A stretch of DNA of 64,000 nucleotides from contig NZ_SJSL01000001.1 of assembly GCF_004331695.1 (NCBI RefSeq), positions 310,001 through 374,000 on the forward strand. The letters run 5' to 3'. The translations under genes and the position numbers were made by a program. Below, piece by piece: positions 1 to 7,954 of this stretch. How positions within the stretch are numbered: position 1 is the first letter of the stretch; the number at the start of each line of letters is the position of its first letter. This DNA comes from Pedobacter psychroterrae. GTDB taxonomy: Bacteria > Bacteroidota > Bacteroidia > Sphingobacteriales > Sphingobacteriaceae. The notes beneath the pieces are model-generated. The model had not been told where the DNA came from and did no database searches. It was given only the letters and a program-made list of their open reading frames with translations.

Positions 1-968
1 AGGTCTGTACTGAGGTACTTTTTATTACTGTCTGAGAAGATCGTAACGACACAACTGTCAAATCCAAGCTCCTGCTGCAGCTTGATAGCGCCAATTACGT
101 TGGCTCCGGAAGATATACCCACGGCCAACCCCAGCTGACTTGCCAGTTTTTGGGCCATTAGTATGGCATCACCATCATTAGCCTGTATTACGCTGTCCAG
201 TTCATCCAGCTTTACAATCTGCGGTATAAACTCGTCAGAGATGCCCTGAATCCTGTGACTGCCTACTTTATAACCCGTAGTAAGTGTTGGGGATTCAGCG
301 GGCTCCAGAGGGTGAATTTTTATGTGTGGATTCTGATCTTTCAAATACTTGCCTGCACCCATAATGGTGCCTCCCGTACCTACTCCGGCAACAAACGCAT
401 CTGGAATCAGATTATTCAGTTTCAGCTGTTCCCATATTTCTACTCCGGTAGTCTGCTCATGTGCCAGCGGGTTGTCAATATTTTCAAATTGACGCGGTAA
501 AAAAGTGTGGTTGTTTTCTTTTGCCATTTCCTCAGCCAGCTGAATGCTACCTAAAAAACCTCCCTGCTCCTTGCTGATCAATATGACCTCTGCTCCCAGG
601 CTCTTAATGATATCAATCCTTTCCTTACTAAGCCAGTTGGGCATAATGATCTTAACAGGATGGCCCATTGCTTTACCTATTGCCGCAAATGCAATACCTG
701 TATTACCACTGGTAGCTTCAATAACAACATCGCCGGGTTTAATTTTACAATGCTTATAGGCATTGTATAAAGTAAACAATGCTATTCTGTCCTTTATACT
801 TCCGGTAAGGTTATAATGTTCGCACTTTACATAGATCTTCCCTTTACTTCCTTTGTAGGTGTACTGTAATTCCAGCATGGGTGTATTGCCGACCAAATGC
901 CATAGGTCTTCAAATTTATGCTCCAGATCTACGGTTAAACAGGCTGACTCCATCGTGCTTGTTGACAT
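1..968 (-). CDS. Cysteine synthase-like PLP enzyme (C-terminus cut by window edge)
   Basis: Fold-type II PLP enzyme of the cysteine synthase/cystathionine beta-synthase family, which makes cysteine from O-acetylserine and sulfide or performs a related beta-replacement. About 322 codons are visible before the gene runs off the left edge. Visible motifs are VGNTPM near residue 30, the PLP-lysine motif TGSIKDR (K59), the phosphate-binding SGNTG, the glycine loop GTGGT and GISSGAN near the visible end. The start is set at the ATG at 968; a second in-frame ATG lies five codons in, at 953. The gene is divergent from the Lrp-type regulator at 1140, a common arrangement for local control. The family call is firm; the exact substrate is not. 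Confidence 0.85.
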   Translation of the reverse strand, partial: MSTSTMESACLTVDLEHKFEDLWHLVGNTPMLELQYTYKGSKGKIYVKCEHYNLTGSIKDRIALFTLYNAYKHCKIKPGDVVIEATSGNTGIAFAAIGKAMGHPVKIIMPNWLSKERIDIIKSLGAEVILISKEQGGFLGSIQLAEEMAKENNHTFLPRQFENIDNPLAHEQTTGVEIWEQLKLNNLIPDAFVAGVGTGGTIMGAGKYLKDQNPHIKIHPLEPAESPTLTTGYKVGSHRIQGISDEFIPQIVKLDELDSVIQANDGDAILMAQKLASQLGLAVGISSGANVIGAIKLQQELGFDSCVVTIFSDSNKKYLSTD

Positions 969-1139
969 GGCTGTATATTTATGAATAATAAGTTAGTTAT
1001 TCGGTAAAACTCCATATTTCAATTCATAATAACAATGATTATCTATAAATCCGTAAATTTTATGGAAAATATTAGTTATTTTACACATATTTACACTTTG
1101 GCTATTTAGATACTACCCATTACCGTTTTTTTTTCGACT

Positions 1140-1604
1140 ATGCAAACAGAACTTGATCCTACTGACATTGAGCTTTTAAAGCTGTTGCAAATTGATGCAA
1201 CCCTTACCAATAAGGAACTCGCATTTAAACTCAATAAGTCGATCGCTACTGTCCATGAAAGGATACGTAAGCTAAAAGATCAGGGCTATATAAAACGAGT
1301 AGTAGCAATCCTCGACAGAAAAAAAATAAACAAAAGCCTTATTGCTTTTTCTCAGGTATTGTTAAAAGAGCATACAGCAGATACCCTGTATGCATTCGAA
1401 CATGAGGTTGCGAAGTTCAGTGAGGTGATGGAATGTTTTCAAATGACAGGAGCCTTTGATTTCATTTTACGCATAGCGACAAGTGATATGGACACCTATC
1501 ATCTGTTTTTACGCAATAAACTGGCAACACTGCCTAACATCAGTACCGTACAAAGTTTTTTTGTATTGTCTGAAACTAAAAGCGAAACCGCTTATCCGCT
1601 GTAA
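1140..1604 (+). CDS. Lrp/AsnC-family transcriptional regulator
   Basis: A 154-residue protein of normal Lrp/AsnC length. An N-terminal winged helix-turn-helix occupies about residues 6-60 (DPTDIELLKLLQ, then TNKELAFKLNKSIATVHERI). A C-terminal RAM ligand-binding and oligomerisation domain follows at about 70-148 (MTGAFDFILRI, then the LPNISTVQSFF strand). Members sense amino acids and usually control neighbouring amino-acid genes, so the divergent cysteine synthase-like gene is the obvious inferred target. It ends six bases before the convergent outer-membrane protein gene. No clean TAnnTTTG promoter is visible upstream. Confidence 0.9.
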   Translation: MQTELDPTDIELLKLLQIDATLTNKELAFKLNKSIATVHERIRKLKDQGYIKRVVAILDRKKINKSLIAFSQVLLKEHTADTLYAFEHEVAKFSEVMECFQMTGAFDFILRIATSDMDTYHLFLRNKLATLPNISTVQSFFVLSETKSETAYPL

Positions 1605-1610
1605 ACACTG

Positions 1611-2336
1611 TCATTGCTCCCCAAACCAGCCCGTTCGTCCAAAGTGATAACTTACACCAATACTCATAAAAGTAAAGATGTCCGGCACACCTTGTTTTTC
1701 CAATGTACCGTTAAAATCATAGCTATCCAATCCTTCGCCAGAAACAATGTTGCCCTGGAAGTTTAAATTGATCATTACGCGGGTAACGTCGAGTTTATCA
1801 GGGATATGTATATTTATCCCAGCCATTAATGGAACAAACATTTCTTTTGATCGGTCATAGCCTGGAAATTTAATGCCCGTTGAACGTTGATATCGAACGG
1901 GATTATTATGCCTGTTCTGAATTCCGCCTATACCTGTACCTACATACAATCCTTTAACAATATTTAAGAACGTACTTTCTTCATAGGCTACGAATGCGCC
2001 CAACTGAAGTTTTACATTCATATCAATTGAATTAAAATCATTTATGAACTGCCGTTCGTACTTGTCAGTATACACGTCTCCACCCACAATTTGACCTTTC
2101 TGATAGTTCAGGCCAACATTTATAAACTGGTTCAAATAATAAGAAAACTCAACTTTAGTCGCAAAAGCAGTTGAATTGTTAAAAATATCAGCGTAGGAAT
2201 GAGTAAGGCCCCCTCCCGCACCTACACTCATTTTATAGAAATCTGCTTGTGCAGCACAACGCAGCGAACTTAGTAAAACAAAAGTAATGGCAAGGCAAAA
2301 GGCTAAAAAGTTATATAAGGGATGTTTAAACTTCAA
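1611..2336 (-). CDS. Small outer-membrane beta-barrel protein, unknown function
   Basis: A 241-residue secreted protein. An N-terminal hydrophobic segment (about residues 8-26) ends in CAAQA and looks like a type I signal peptide. The rest alternates polar and aromatic residues as amphipathic strands and ends GVSYHFGRTGWFGEQ, typical of small 8-10-strand barrels of Bacteroidota. The start is a TTG at 2336. No in-frame ATG exists upstream before a stop, and the next internal Met lies after the signal peptide, so TTG is the best start. Two bases of that codon belong to the target duplication of the MITE-like element immediately upstream. Its distance from glmS before the insertion would have been about 20 bases, so it was probably co-transcribed with glmS. 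Specific role unknown. Confidence 0.7.
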   Translation of the reverse strand: MKFKHPLYNFLAFCLAITFVLLSSLRCAAQADFYKMSVGAGGGLTHSYADIFNNSTAFATKVEFSYYLNQFINVGLNYQKGQIVGGDVYTDKYERQFINDFNSIDMNVKLQLGAFVAYEESTFLNIVKGLYVGTGIGGIQNRHNNPVRYQRSTGIKFPGYDRSKEMFVPLMAGINIHIPDKLDVTRVMINLNFQGNIVSGEGLDSYDFNGTLEKQGVPDIFTFMSIGVSYHFGRTGWFGEQ

Positions 2337-2341
2337 AATAG
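2335..2341. repeat. 7-bp target-site duplication, left copy
   Basis: AAAATAG directly abuts the left inverted repeat of the 76-bp element and matches the copy at 2418-2424 exactly. It overlaps two bases of the TTG start codon of the barrel-protein gene. Confidence 0.65.
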
Positions 2342-2417
2342 CGGCTCTATAATTCTTATTATGTACTTAACATTAATAATTGGTTAATAGTATACAAACT
2401 TAACAATTATAGAGCCG
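2342..2417. mobile_element. 76-bp MITE-like element with 13-bp terminal inverted repeats
   Basis: CGGCTCTATAATT at 2342-2354 is the exact reverse complement of AATTATAGAGCCG at 2405-2417. The seven bases on each outer side are identical: AAAATAG at 2335-2341 and again at 2418-2424. Perfect terminal inverted repeats plus a perfect direct duplication of the flank are the signature of a transposed non-autonomous element. The 50-bp interior is AT-rich and non-coding. It separates glmS (stop at 2434) from the barrel-protein gene (TTG at 2336). The same arms could fold as a long hairpin in the glmS transcript. No transposase and no second copy were noticed in the window. Confidence 0.7.
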
Positions 2418-2424
2418 AAAATAG
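2418..2424. repeat. 7-bp target-site duplication, right copy
   Basis: AAAATAG directly abuts the right inverted repeat of the 76-bp element and matches the left copy at 2335-2341 exactly. It lies ten bases past the glmS stop. Confidence 0.65.
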
Positions 2425-2433
2425 ATTTTTATA

Positions 2434-4272
2434 TTATTCTACGGTAACAGACTTAGCCAGGTTTCGTGGCTGGTCTACATTACAGCCTCTTAAAACAGCT
2501 ATATGGTAGGAAAGCAACTGTAAAGGTATTGTTGCAAGCAAGGGCAAAAATGCTTCACTGGCATCAGGGATCTCTATTACATAGTCAGCCATTTTCTTTA
2601 CTTCCGTATCGCCCTCAGTCACAATCGCCAATACGATACCTTTCCGGGCTTTTACTTCCTGTATATTACTGATCACCTTCTCATAAGAAGAGTTCTTAGT
2701 GGCAATAACCACTACCGGCATCTCTTCATCAATCAGGGCAATAGGTCCGTGTTTCATTTCTGCAGCAGGGTAACCTTCTGCATGTATATAGGAAATCTCT
2801 TTCAATTTCAAAGCGCCTTCCAAAGCAACAGGGAAACCACTTCCTCTTCCCAGGAACAAGCAGTTTCTGGAATCTTTAAATTTATGGGCAATTTCTTTGA
2901 TCAGATTGTCAGATTTTAAAGCTCTCTCAATCTTCTGAGGGATATTGTCTAGTTCCGTCAGCAGTTCCGAAAGTTTGGAACTTGTTAAGGTACCCCTTTG
3001 CTGAGCTAGGTGAAATGCAATTAGTGTCAACACCGTTACCTGCGCTGTGAATGCTTTGGTAGAGGCTACCCCGATCTCAGGACCGGCATGGGTATATGCA
3101 CCCGCATGGGTAAGTCTGGGTATGGAAGCGCCTACCACGTTACAAACACCAAATATGGTAGCTCCTTTTTCCTTAGCCATTTCAATAGCAGCCATGGTAT
3201 CAGCAGTTTCTCCAGATTGAGAAATGGCAATTACCACATCCTTTTCAGTAATGATCGGGTTCCTGTACCTAAACTCTGAAGCATATTCAACTTCTACAGG
3301 AATTCTTGAATACTCTTCAATCAGGTATTCACCCACCAATCCCGCATGCCATGAAGTTCCGCAGGCAACGATGATAATCCGGTCTATATTCTTTAACTTA
3401 TCGGCGTATTCGCTGATACCTCCTAATTGAACACGTCCTTCATTGGGATAAATACGGCCCCTTAAACAATCGCGCACCGAACGTGGCTGCTCATAGATCT
3501 CTTTAAGCATGAAATGCTCATAGCCACCCTTTTCCAGCATTTCCAGCTTCAACTCCAGTTCATGAACATACGGAGTCTGTACCACATTGTCTAAACGCTT
3601 TATCAACAGTTCTTCCCTGGTCACATAGGCAATTTCGTTGTCGTTCAGATAAATAACATTTTTGGTGTATTCTACAATTGGCGTGGCATCTGAAGCAATA
3701 AAGTATTCTCCTTCACCTACCCCAATCACCATAGGGCTTCCTTTTCTTGCCGCAATCAGTTGATCTGGCTGATCCTCATCCATCACTACAATGGCATAGG
3801 CACCATTTACTTCATGTAAAGAAAGCCTAACTGCTTCCAGAAGGTCAACATTATCCTTCTTATAGATCTCTTCAATCAGGTGAATCAGAACCTCCGTATC
3901 GGTATCACTTTTAAATTCATGACCGCGGCTTTCCAGTTCTTCTTTAAGCGTAGCGTAGTTCTCAATGATGCCATTGTGTACAATGCTCAATTTTCCGTTG
4001 TCAGAAGTATGTGGATGTGAATTCCTATCCGAAGGCGCACCATGAGTTGCCCACCTGGTATGGCCCATCCCTACAGTGCCAGTCAGGTCCTTGCCTTCGG
4101 CAAAGTCTTCCAGTTCTTTAACCTTTCCGGCTTTTTTGTAAATGTTCAGATCGTCTTTATTGATCAGCGCGATCCCGGCACTGTCATATCCACGATATTC
4201 TAGTCTTTTCAGACCTTTAAGTACTATAGGCCAGGCTTCTCTCTGACCGATATAACCAACAATTCCACACAT
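2434..4272 (-). CDS. glmS: Glutamine--fructose-6-phosphate aminotransferase (isomerizing)
   Basis: Makes glucosamine-6-phosphate from fructose-6-phosphate and glutamine in the cytoplasm, the entry step to UDP-GlcNAc. The 612-residue length is normal. The N-terminal Ntn glutamine amidotransferase domain begins MCGIVGYIG, exposing catalytic Cys2 after Met removal, and contains GMGHTRWATHG. Two SIS sugar-isomerase domains follow from about residue 285 (ACGTSWHAGLVGEYL, SQSGETADT, GRGSGFPVALEGALKLKE). The C-terminus PRNLAKSVTVE is the canonical GlmS ending. It lies 21 bases downstream of rmlA on the same strand. Placement in a polysaccharide operon fits a need for extra amino-sugar precursors; whether this is the cell's only glmS cannot be told. 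Confidence 0.96.
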   Translation of the reverse strand: MCGIVGYIGQREAWPIVLKGLKRLEYRGYDSAGIALINKDDLNIYKKAGKVKELEDFAEGKDLTGTVGMGHTRWATHGAPSDRNSHPHTSDNGKLSIVHNGIIENYATLKEELESRGHEFKSDTDTEVLIHLIEEIYKKDNVDLLEAVRLSLHEVNGAYAIVVMDEDQPDQLIAARKGSPMVIGVGEGEYFIASDATPIVEYTKNVIYLNDNEIAYVTREELLIKRLDNVVQTPYVHELELKLEMLEKGGYEHFMLKEIYEQPRSVRDCLRGRIYPNEGRVQLGGISEYADKLKNIDRIIIVACGTSWHAGLVGEYLIEEYSRIPVEVEYASEFRYRNPIITEKDVVIAISQSGETADTMAAIEMAKEKGATIFGVCNVVGASIPRLTHAGAYTHAGPEIGVASTKAFTAQVTVLTLIAFHLAQQRGTLTSSKLSELLTELDNIPQKIERALKSDNLIKEIAHKFKDSRNCLFLGRGSGFPVALEGALKLKEISYIHAEGYPAAEMKHGPIALIDEEMPVVVIATKNSSYEKVISNIQEVKARKGIVLAIVTEGDTEVKKMADYVIEIPDASEAFLPLLATIPLQLLSYHIAVLRGCNVDQPRNLAKSVTVE

Positions 4273-4293
4273 AGGTAAAGTATAAGTATTTTT

Positions 4294-5154
4294 TTATTTA
4301 ATTATTTTTAATAAGTAAGCACCATAGCCACTTTTAACCAGCGGGGTGGCGATAATGCGTAATTGTTCTTTATCAATATAACCCATTCTATAGGCGACTT
4401 CCTCGATACAACCGATCTTTAATCCCTGCCGTTCTTCAATCACTTGTACAAACTGTCCTGCCTGCATCAGGGAGACAAATGTGCCGGTATCTAACCAGGC
4501 TGTTCCCCGGCTTAGTACACCAACTTTCAATTTGTCCTGTTCCAGGTACACTTTGTTTACGTCGGTAATCTCATATTCTCCGCGGGGGGAAGGTTTGATG
4601 TTCTTAGCAATCTCTACAACAGTATTGTCATAAAAATACAGTCCCGGTACCGCATAGTCAGATTTTGGGTTCAGTGGCTTTTCTTCAATTGACATGGCCT
4701 TTTTATTTTCATCAAATTCCACAACCCCATAACGTTCAGGATCAGAAACGCGATAAGCAAAAACTATACCACCCTCCGGGTCAGCGCTTGCCTGAAGCAA
4801 TTTGGCCATCCCATCACCATAAAATATATTATCTCCTAATACCAGGGCAACTTTATCTTTACCAATAAAATCCGCCCCAATCACGAATGCCTGGGCCAGT
4901 CCGTTTGGTTGTTCCTGAACGGCATAAGAAAACTTACAGCCTAAACTACTCCCATCTCCCAGAAGCTTTTCAAAATTGGGTAAATCATGGGGGGTTGAAA
5001 TGATCAGGATTTCGTTAATGCCTGCCAGCATCAAGGTAGATAAAGGATAATAGATCATCGGTTTATCATACACCGGCATCATTTGTTTGCTCATCACCAG
5101 TGTTAGCGGATGCAATCTCGTACCGCTCCCTCCTGCTAAAATGATTCCTTTCAT
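4294..5154 (-). CDS. rfbA: Glucose-1-phosphate thymidylyltransferase
   Basis: Forms dTDP-glucose from dTTP and glucose-1-phosphate, the first step of dTDP-deoxyhexose synthesis. 286 residues, full length for RmlA. The nucleotide-binding signature [11 protein letters not shown] starts near residue 8, followed by [20 protein letters not shown], and [11 protein letters not shown] carries the metal-binding aspartate. Later motifs [20 protein letters not shown] and [11 protein letters not shown] are also typical. The gene starts 13 bases downstream of rfbC. Genes for RmlB and RmlD are not in the window, so the final sugar cannot be fixed from here. Confidence 0.95.
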   Translation of the reverse strand: MKGIILAGGSGTRLHPLTLVMSKQMMPVYDKPMIYYPLSTLMLAGINEILIISTPHDLPNFEKLLGDGSSLGCKFSYAVQEQPNGLAQAFVIGADFIGKDKVALVLGDNIFYGDGMAKLLQASADPEGGIVFAYRVSDPERYGVVEFDENKKAMSIEEKPLNPKSDYAVPGLYFYDNTVVEIAKNIKPSPRGEYEITDVNKVYLEQDKLKVGVLSRGTAWLDTGTFVSLMQAGQFVQVIEERQGLKIGCIEEVAYRMGYIDKEQLRIIATPLVKSGYGAYLLKIIK

Positions 5155-5167
5155 ACTTGATTTAATT

Positions 5168-5704
5168 TTATGGTTTAAAATAGGGTTGAATTGCGTCCTT
5201 TTCTGAAATCACCATATCCTTAGCAGGTATTCCCCAATCAATATTTAATGTTGGATCGTCATACCTGATTCCGCTTTCTGCTTCTTTATGGTATTCATTA
5301 TCACATTTATAAGCAAAGACTGCTGTTTCGCTTAACACTGAAAATCCATGTGCAAACCCTCTGGGTATATAAAACTGCCAATTGTTCTCACCTGTTAGTT
5401 CGATTCCCACCCACTGTCCAAAGGTTTTTGAACCTGCTCTTAAATCAACTGCAATATCTAAAACCCTGCCTTCTATTACCCTGACCAATTTTGCCTGAGC
5501 AAATTCACCCTTTTGAAAATGAAGGCCACGCACAACTCCGTAAGTGGAAGCTGACTGATTATCCTGCACAAAATATCCATTTGCCCCTGTTGCCAATTCA
5601 AATTTCTGTTGATTGAAACTCTCAAAAAAATATCCTCTCGAATCGGTAAAAACCTGTGGCTGTATAATGAAACAGCCCTCCAGCTTAGTTTTCTCTATCT
5701 TCAT
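5168..5704 (-). CDS. rfbC: dTDP-4-dehydrorhamnose 3,5-epimerase
   Basis: Cupin-fold epimerase acting on dTDP-4-keto-6-deoxyglucose. At 178 residues it has the normal RmlC length. The family signature appears as [13 protein letters not shown] near residue 20, the catalytic-histidine segment VRGLHFQ near residue 60, [21 protein letters not shown], and the late [13 protein letters not shown]. It lies three bases downstream of the membrane 4,6-dehydratase stop and 13 bases upstream of rfbA. The operon position with rfbA supports an L-rhamnose-type or related 6-deoxysugar. Confidence 0.94.
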   Translation of the reverse strand: MKIEKTKLEGCFIIQPQVFTDSRGYFFESFNQQKFELATGANGYFVQDNQSASTYGVVRGLHFQKGEFAQAKLVRVIEGRVLDIAVDLRAGSKTFGQWVGIELTGENNWQFYIPRGFAHGFSVLSETAVFAYKCDNEYHKEAESGIRYDDPTLNIDWGIPAKDMVISEKDAIQPYFKP

Positions 5705-5707
5705 TGG

Positions 5708-7642
5708 CTAGCCGATCTGGTCAAATTCTTCAAACTTGGAATTTTTGCTCTTAAATTCCGGGACGATGGTTTTCATCTGGATCACCACTTTTCTATTGTC
5801 ATTAATTATGGCGTGATCCAACAGTTGGTAAATCTGAGCTTCAATTTCATTAAACACATATTCCCTCACCTTACCGATCATAATTTTCTCATGATGGGTT
5901 GGCATGGTATTCTCGTTGTCATTTAATAGCTCCTCGTATAGCTTTTCTCCAGGCCTCAGTCCTGAATAGGTGATTTTAATGTCCTCATTGGGCACCAAAC
6001 CGGCTAAACGGATCATTTTCTTGGCCAGCTCTACGATCTTTACTGACTTGCCCATATCAAATACGAAAATTTCCCCTCCTTTTCCCATACATCCGGCTTC
6101 CAGCACCAAGCGACAGGCTTCAGGAATGGTCATAAAATACCTGGTAATCTCTGGATGCGTTACTGTTACAGGACCACCTTTTTCTATCTGCTGTTTAAAT
6201 CTGGGTATAACAGAACCATTAGATCCCAATACATTGCCAAATCTTGTGGTAATGAATTTTGTAATAGGCTTCACATCCGATTCATTCAAATAACTTAAAC
6301 CATTAGAAAAAATCACCCCATCATTGCTCAGGGAATTATTAAGTGATTGCACATAAATTTCCGCTATCCTTTTGGAAGCCCCCATGATATTAGTCGGGTT
6401 GACTGCCTTATCGGTAGAGATCATCACGAATTTCTGCACTCCATGCCTTACAGACAGATCCGCTATGGTTTTTGTTCCAAGTACATTGGTCTTAATCGCT
6501 TCGGCCGGATTATCCTCCATCATTGGGACATGCTTATAGGCAGCTGCATGATATACATAATGGGGTTTAAAAAGATCAAAAAGAAATTGCATTCTTTTCT
6601 CGTCCTTTACGTCCCCGATAAAAGCATGAAAATTGGTGTTTTTATGGGTCTCTTCCAATTCCAGGTACAAGGTATGCAGCCCTGTTTCACTTTGGTCGCA
6701 CATAATGATCAGCCCTGTTTCAAATTTCATCAACTGCCTGACTATCTCACTGCCTATGGAACCTGCAGCACCGGTAATCAAGATCCTTTTTCCTTTCAAC
6801 TGATCCTGTATTCCATCGATATCAATCTGGATTGATTTTCTGTTCAGCAGGTCTTCTATGTTTAGGTTTTGTATTTGCGCGGTACTTACATCACCACGTG
6901 CCCAAACATCCGGAGGAGGAATGTTTAAGATCCTTACATCATTTTCGAGGCAGACATCTACGATCTGCTCTTTCCTTTCGGAAGGAATGGTGTAAGAAGC
7001 AAAAATGATTTCGTCCACCTCATGCTTAATAATTAAATTCTCCAAACTGGCTGCATCCAGAATTTTCACTCCGTCTATTGCTTTCCCTACCTTGCGTAAA
7101 TCATCATCTACAAAGGCTATAATCGTCTTATTAACTTTATTGTCATGATCGAAGGTTCTTTTTGTCGCTACCCCTGCTTCTCCGGCTCCATAAATAATAA
7201 TGCGGATTTTGTCCAGTTTTGCATTCTTAATGTACATGAAAAAATACTTAACAATTACCCGGTAAGTAATTAAAAAAAGAAAGCTAAACAGTGAGTAGAT
7301 GATAATCGTGACATTACTGATCAGACTCTGTCCAAAAAAAACAACTACCAGCGCATTTGAAAAGAAAACTGCTAATGAAGCCAGTGTTATGGCAAAAAGA
7401 ATCCGGAATGAATCCTGGGCACTGGTATATCGGACTATTCCGGCAAAAGTTTTGATGTTGAAGAATACAAGGGTATTGATTATGATGGTTAAAATAACCG
7501 ATTTATACAAAGACAATGCATCAATGCTGTCTATCAAAAAGTTATGCCTTACAATTTCCGCAAGCAATAAAGCGAAGACACTTAAGCAAATGTCAATTGT
7601 AAATATAATCCAGCGAGGTACTATTTCTAATTTAGAGAACAT
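5708..7642 (-). CDS. Membrane-bound UDP-sugar 4,6-dehydratase (PglF/WbpM/CapD type)
   Basis: A 644-residue polysaccharide biosynthesis protein. Four hydrophobic segments (about residues 10-30, 45-65, 82-103 and 112-135) anchor it in the inner membrane. A first Rossmann-like domain starts at IIIYGAGEAGVATKR (about 148-162). The catalytic SDR domain has GAAGSIG at 291-297 and the active-site stretch ISTDKAVNPTNIMGASKR at 408-425, where Met420 replaces the usual tyrosine before Lys424. That substitution is characteristic of WbpM/PglF enzymes, which convert UDP-GlcNAc to UDP-4-keto-6-deoxy-GlcNAc. It could supply the 4-keto sugar for the aminotransferase at 41060. A -7-like box TAGCTTTG lies 24 bases upstream of the ATG. 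Confidence 0.9.
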   Translation of the reverse strand: MFSKLEIVPRWIIFTIDICLSVFALLLAEIVRHNFLIDSIDALSLYKSVILTIIINTLVFFNIKTFAGIVRYTSAQDSFRILFAITLASLAVFFSNALVVVFFGQSLISNVTIIIYSLFSFLFLITYRVIVKYFFMYIKNAKLDKIRIIIYGAGEAGVATKRTFDHDNKVNKTIIAFVDDDLRKVGKAIDGVKILDAASLENLIIKHEVDEIIFASYTIPSERKEQIVDVCLENDVRILNIPPPDVWARGDVSTAQIQNLNIEDLLNRKSIQIDIDGIQDQLKGKRILITGAAGSIGSEIVRQLMKFETGLIIMCDQSETGLHTLYLELEETHKNTNFHAFIGDVKDEKRMQFLFDLFKPHYVYHAAAYKHVPMMEDNPAEAIKTNVLGTKTIADLSVRHGVQKFVMISTDKAVNPTNIMGASKRIAEIYVQSLNNSLSNDGVIFSNGLSYLNESDVKPITKFITTRFGNVLGSNGSVIPRFKQQIEKGGPVTVTHPEITRYFMTIPEACRLVLEAGCMGKGGEIFVFDMGKSVKIVELAKKMIRLAGLVPNEDIKITYSGLRPGEKLYEELLNDNENTMPTHHEKIMIGKVREYVFNEIEAQIYQLLDHAIINDNRKVVIQMKTIVPEFKSKNSKFEEFDQIG

Positions 7643-7665
7643 GTATCGGTGTTTTATTTCCGTTA

Positions 7666-7673
7666 CAAAGCTA
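7666..7673 (-). promoter_or_regulatory. Possible Bacteroidota -7 box for the dehydratase-rfbC-rfbA-glmS unit
   Basis: The minus strand reads TAGCTTTG, an exact TAnnTTTG match, 24 bases upstream of the dehydratase ATG at 7642. No TTG-type -33 element is visible at the usual spacing, so the call rests on the -7 box and its position in a 117-bp gap. Confidence 0.35.
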
Positions 7674-7693
7674 ACAATAAATTAAATAAAGTC

Positions 7694-7711
7694 ATACCCA
7701 ATACTGGGTAT
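7694..7711 (-). other. Seven-base-pair hairpin in the gap before the dehydratase
   Basis: ATACCCA at 7694-7700 pairs perfectly with TGGGTAT at 7705-7711 around a four-base loop. On the minus strand it is followed by a T-rich but interrupted stretch, so it is at best a weak terminator for the genes upstream. As a near-palindrome just above a -7 box it could also be an operator. Nothing else is visible in this gap. Confidence 0.3.
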
Positions 7712-7759
7712 ATTTAGCATACCTATGAATTAAACATTTAAAGCCAGGAAGACCTATTG

Positions 7760-7954
7760 CTACCTGGTTAAAAAGTAAATGAGTATCAAAAGAACTATGG
7801 TAATGAAGATTTCTGTCGCGAATACAAAACCATCGTATTGACCATCATTTTTTCTTTTATTCACTTCTGGCGGGTCTTTCTTTATTCCGGAAGGCATATT
7901 ATCATCCATATCATGTTTAAAAAATAAAAATTTATAAGGCTGACTAAAAAGCAT
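7760..7954 (-). CDS. Small single-pass membrane protein, unknown
   Basis: A 64-residue (or 49-residue) protein with a charged, proline-containing N-terminal half and one C-terminal membrane helix of about 20 residues (FATEIFITIVLLILIYFLT) ending in Arg. The long start at 7954 overlaps the end of the sugar transferase by 11 bases and has a purine-rich AAGGGGAG just upstream. The alternative ATG at 7909 would give 49 residues starting MDDNMPSG. It resembles no family I recognise. Its place between the initiating transferase and the 4,6-dehydratase suggests a helper at the membrane, but that is only inference. Confidence 0.5.
   Translation of the reverse strand: MLFSQPYKFLFFKHDMDDNMPSGIKKDPPEVNKRKNDGQYDGFVFATEIFITIVLLILIYFLTR

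Noticed and set aside
255..759. Two short plus-strand open frames at the left edge (81 and 71 residues)
   Set aside because: They lie opposite the cysteine synthase-like gene, which has all family motifs; the short frames have none.
1092..1100. TACACTTTG as promoter box of the Lrp-type regulator
   Set aside because: It has three bases between TA and TTTG where the consensus has two, and no -33 partner is visible.
2342..2417. Reading the 13-bp inverted repeat simply as a glmS terminator
   Set aside because: The loop is 50 bases, there is no T-run directly after the second arm, and the flanking perfect 7-bp duplication is better explained by transposition. A secondary terminator effect remains possible.
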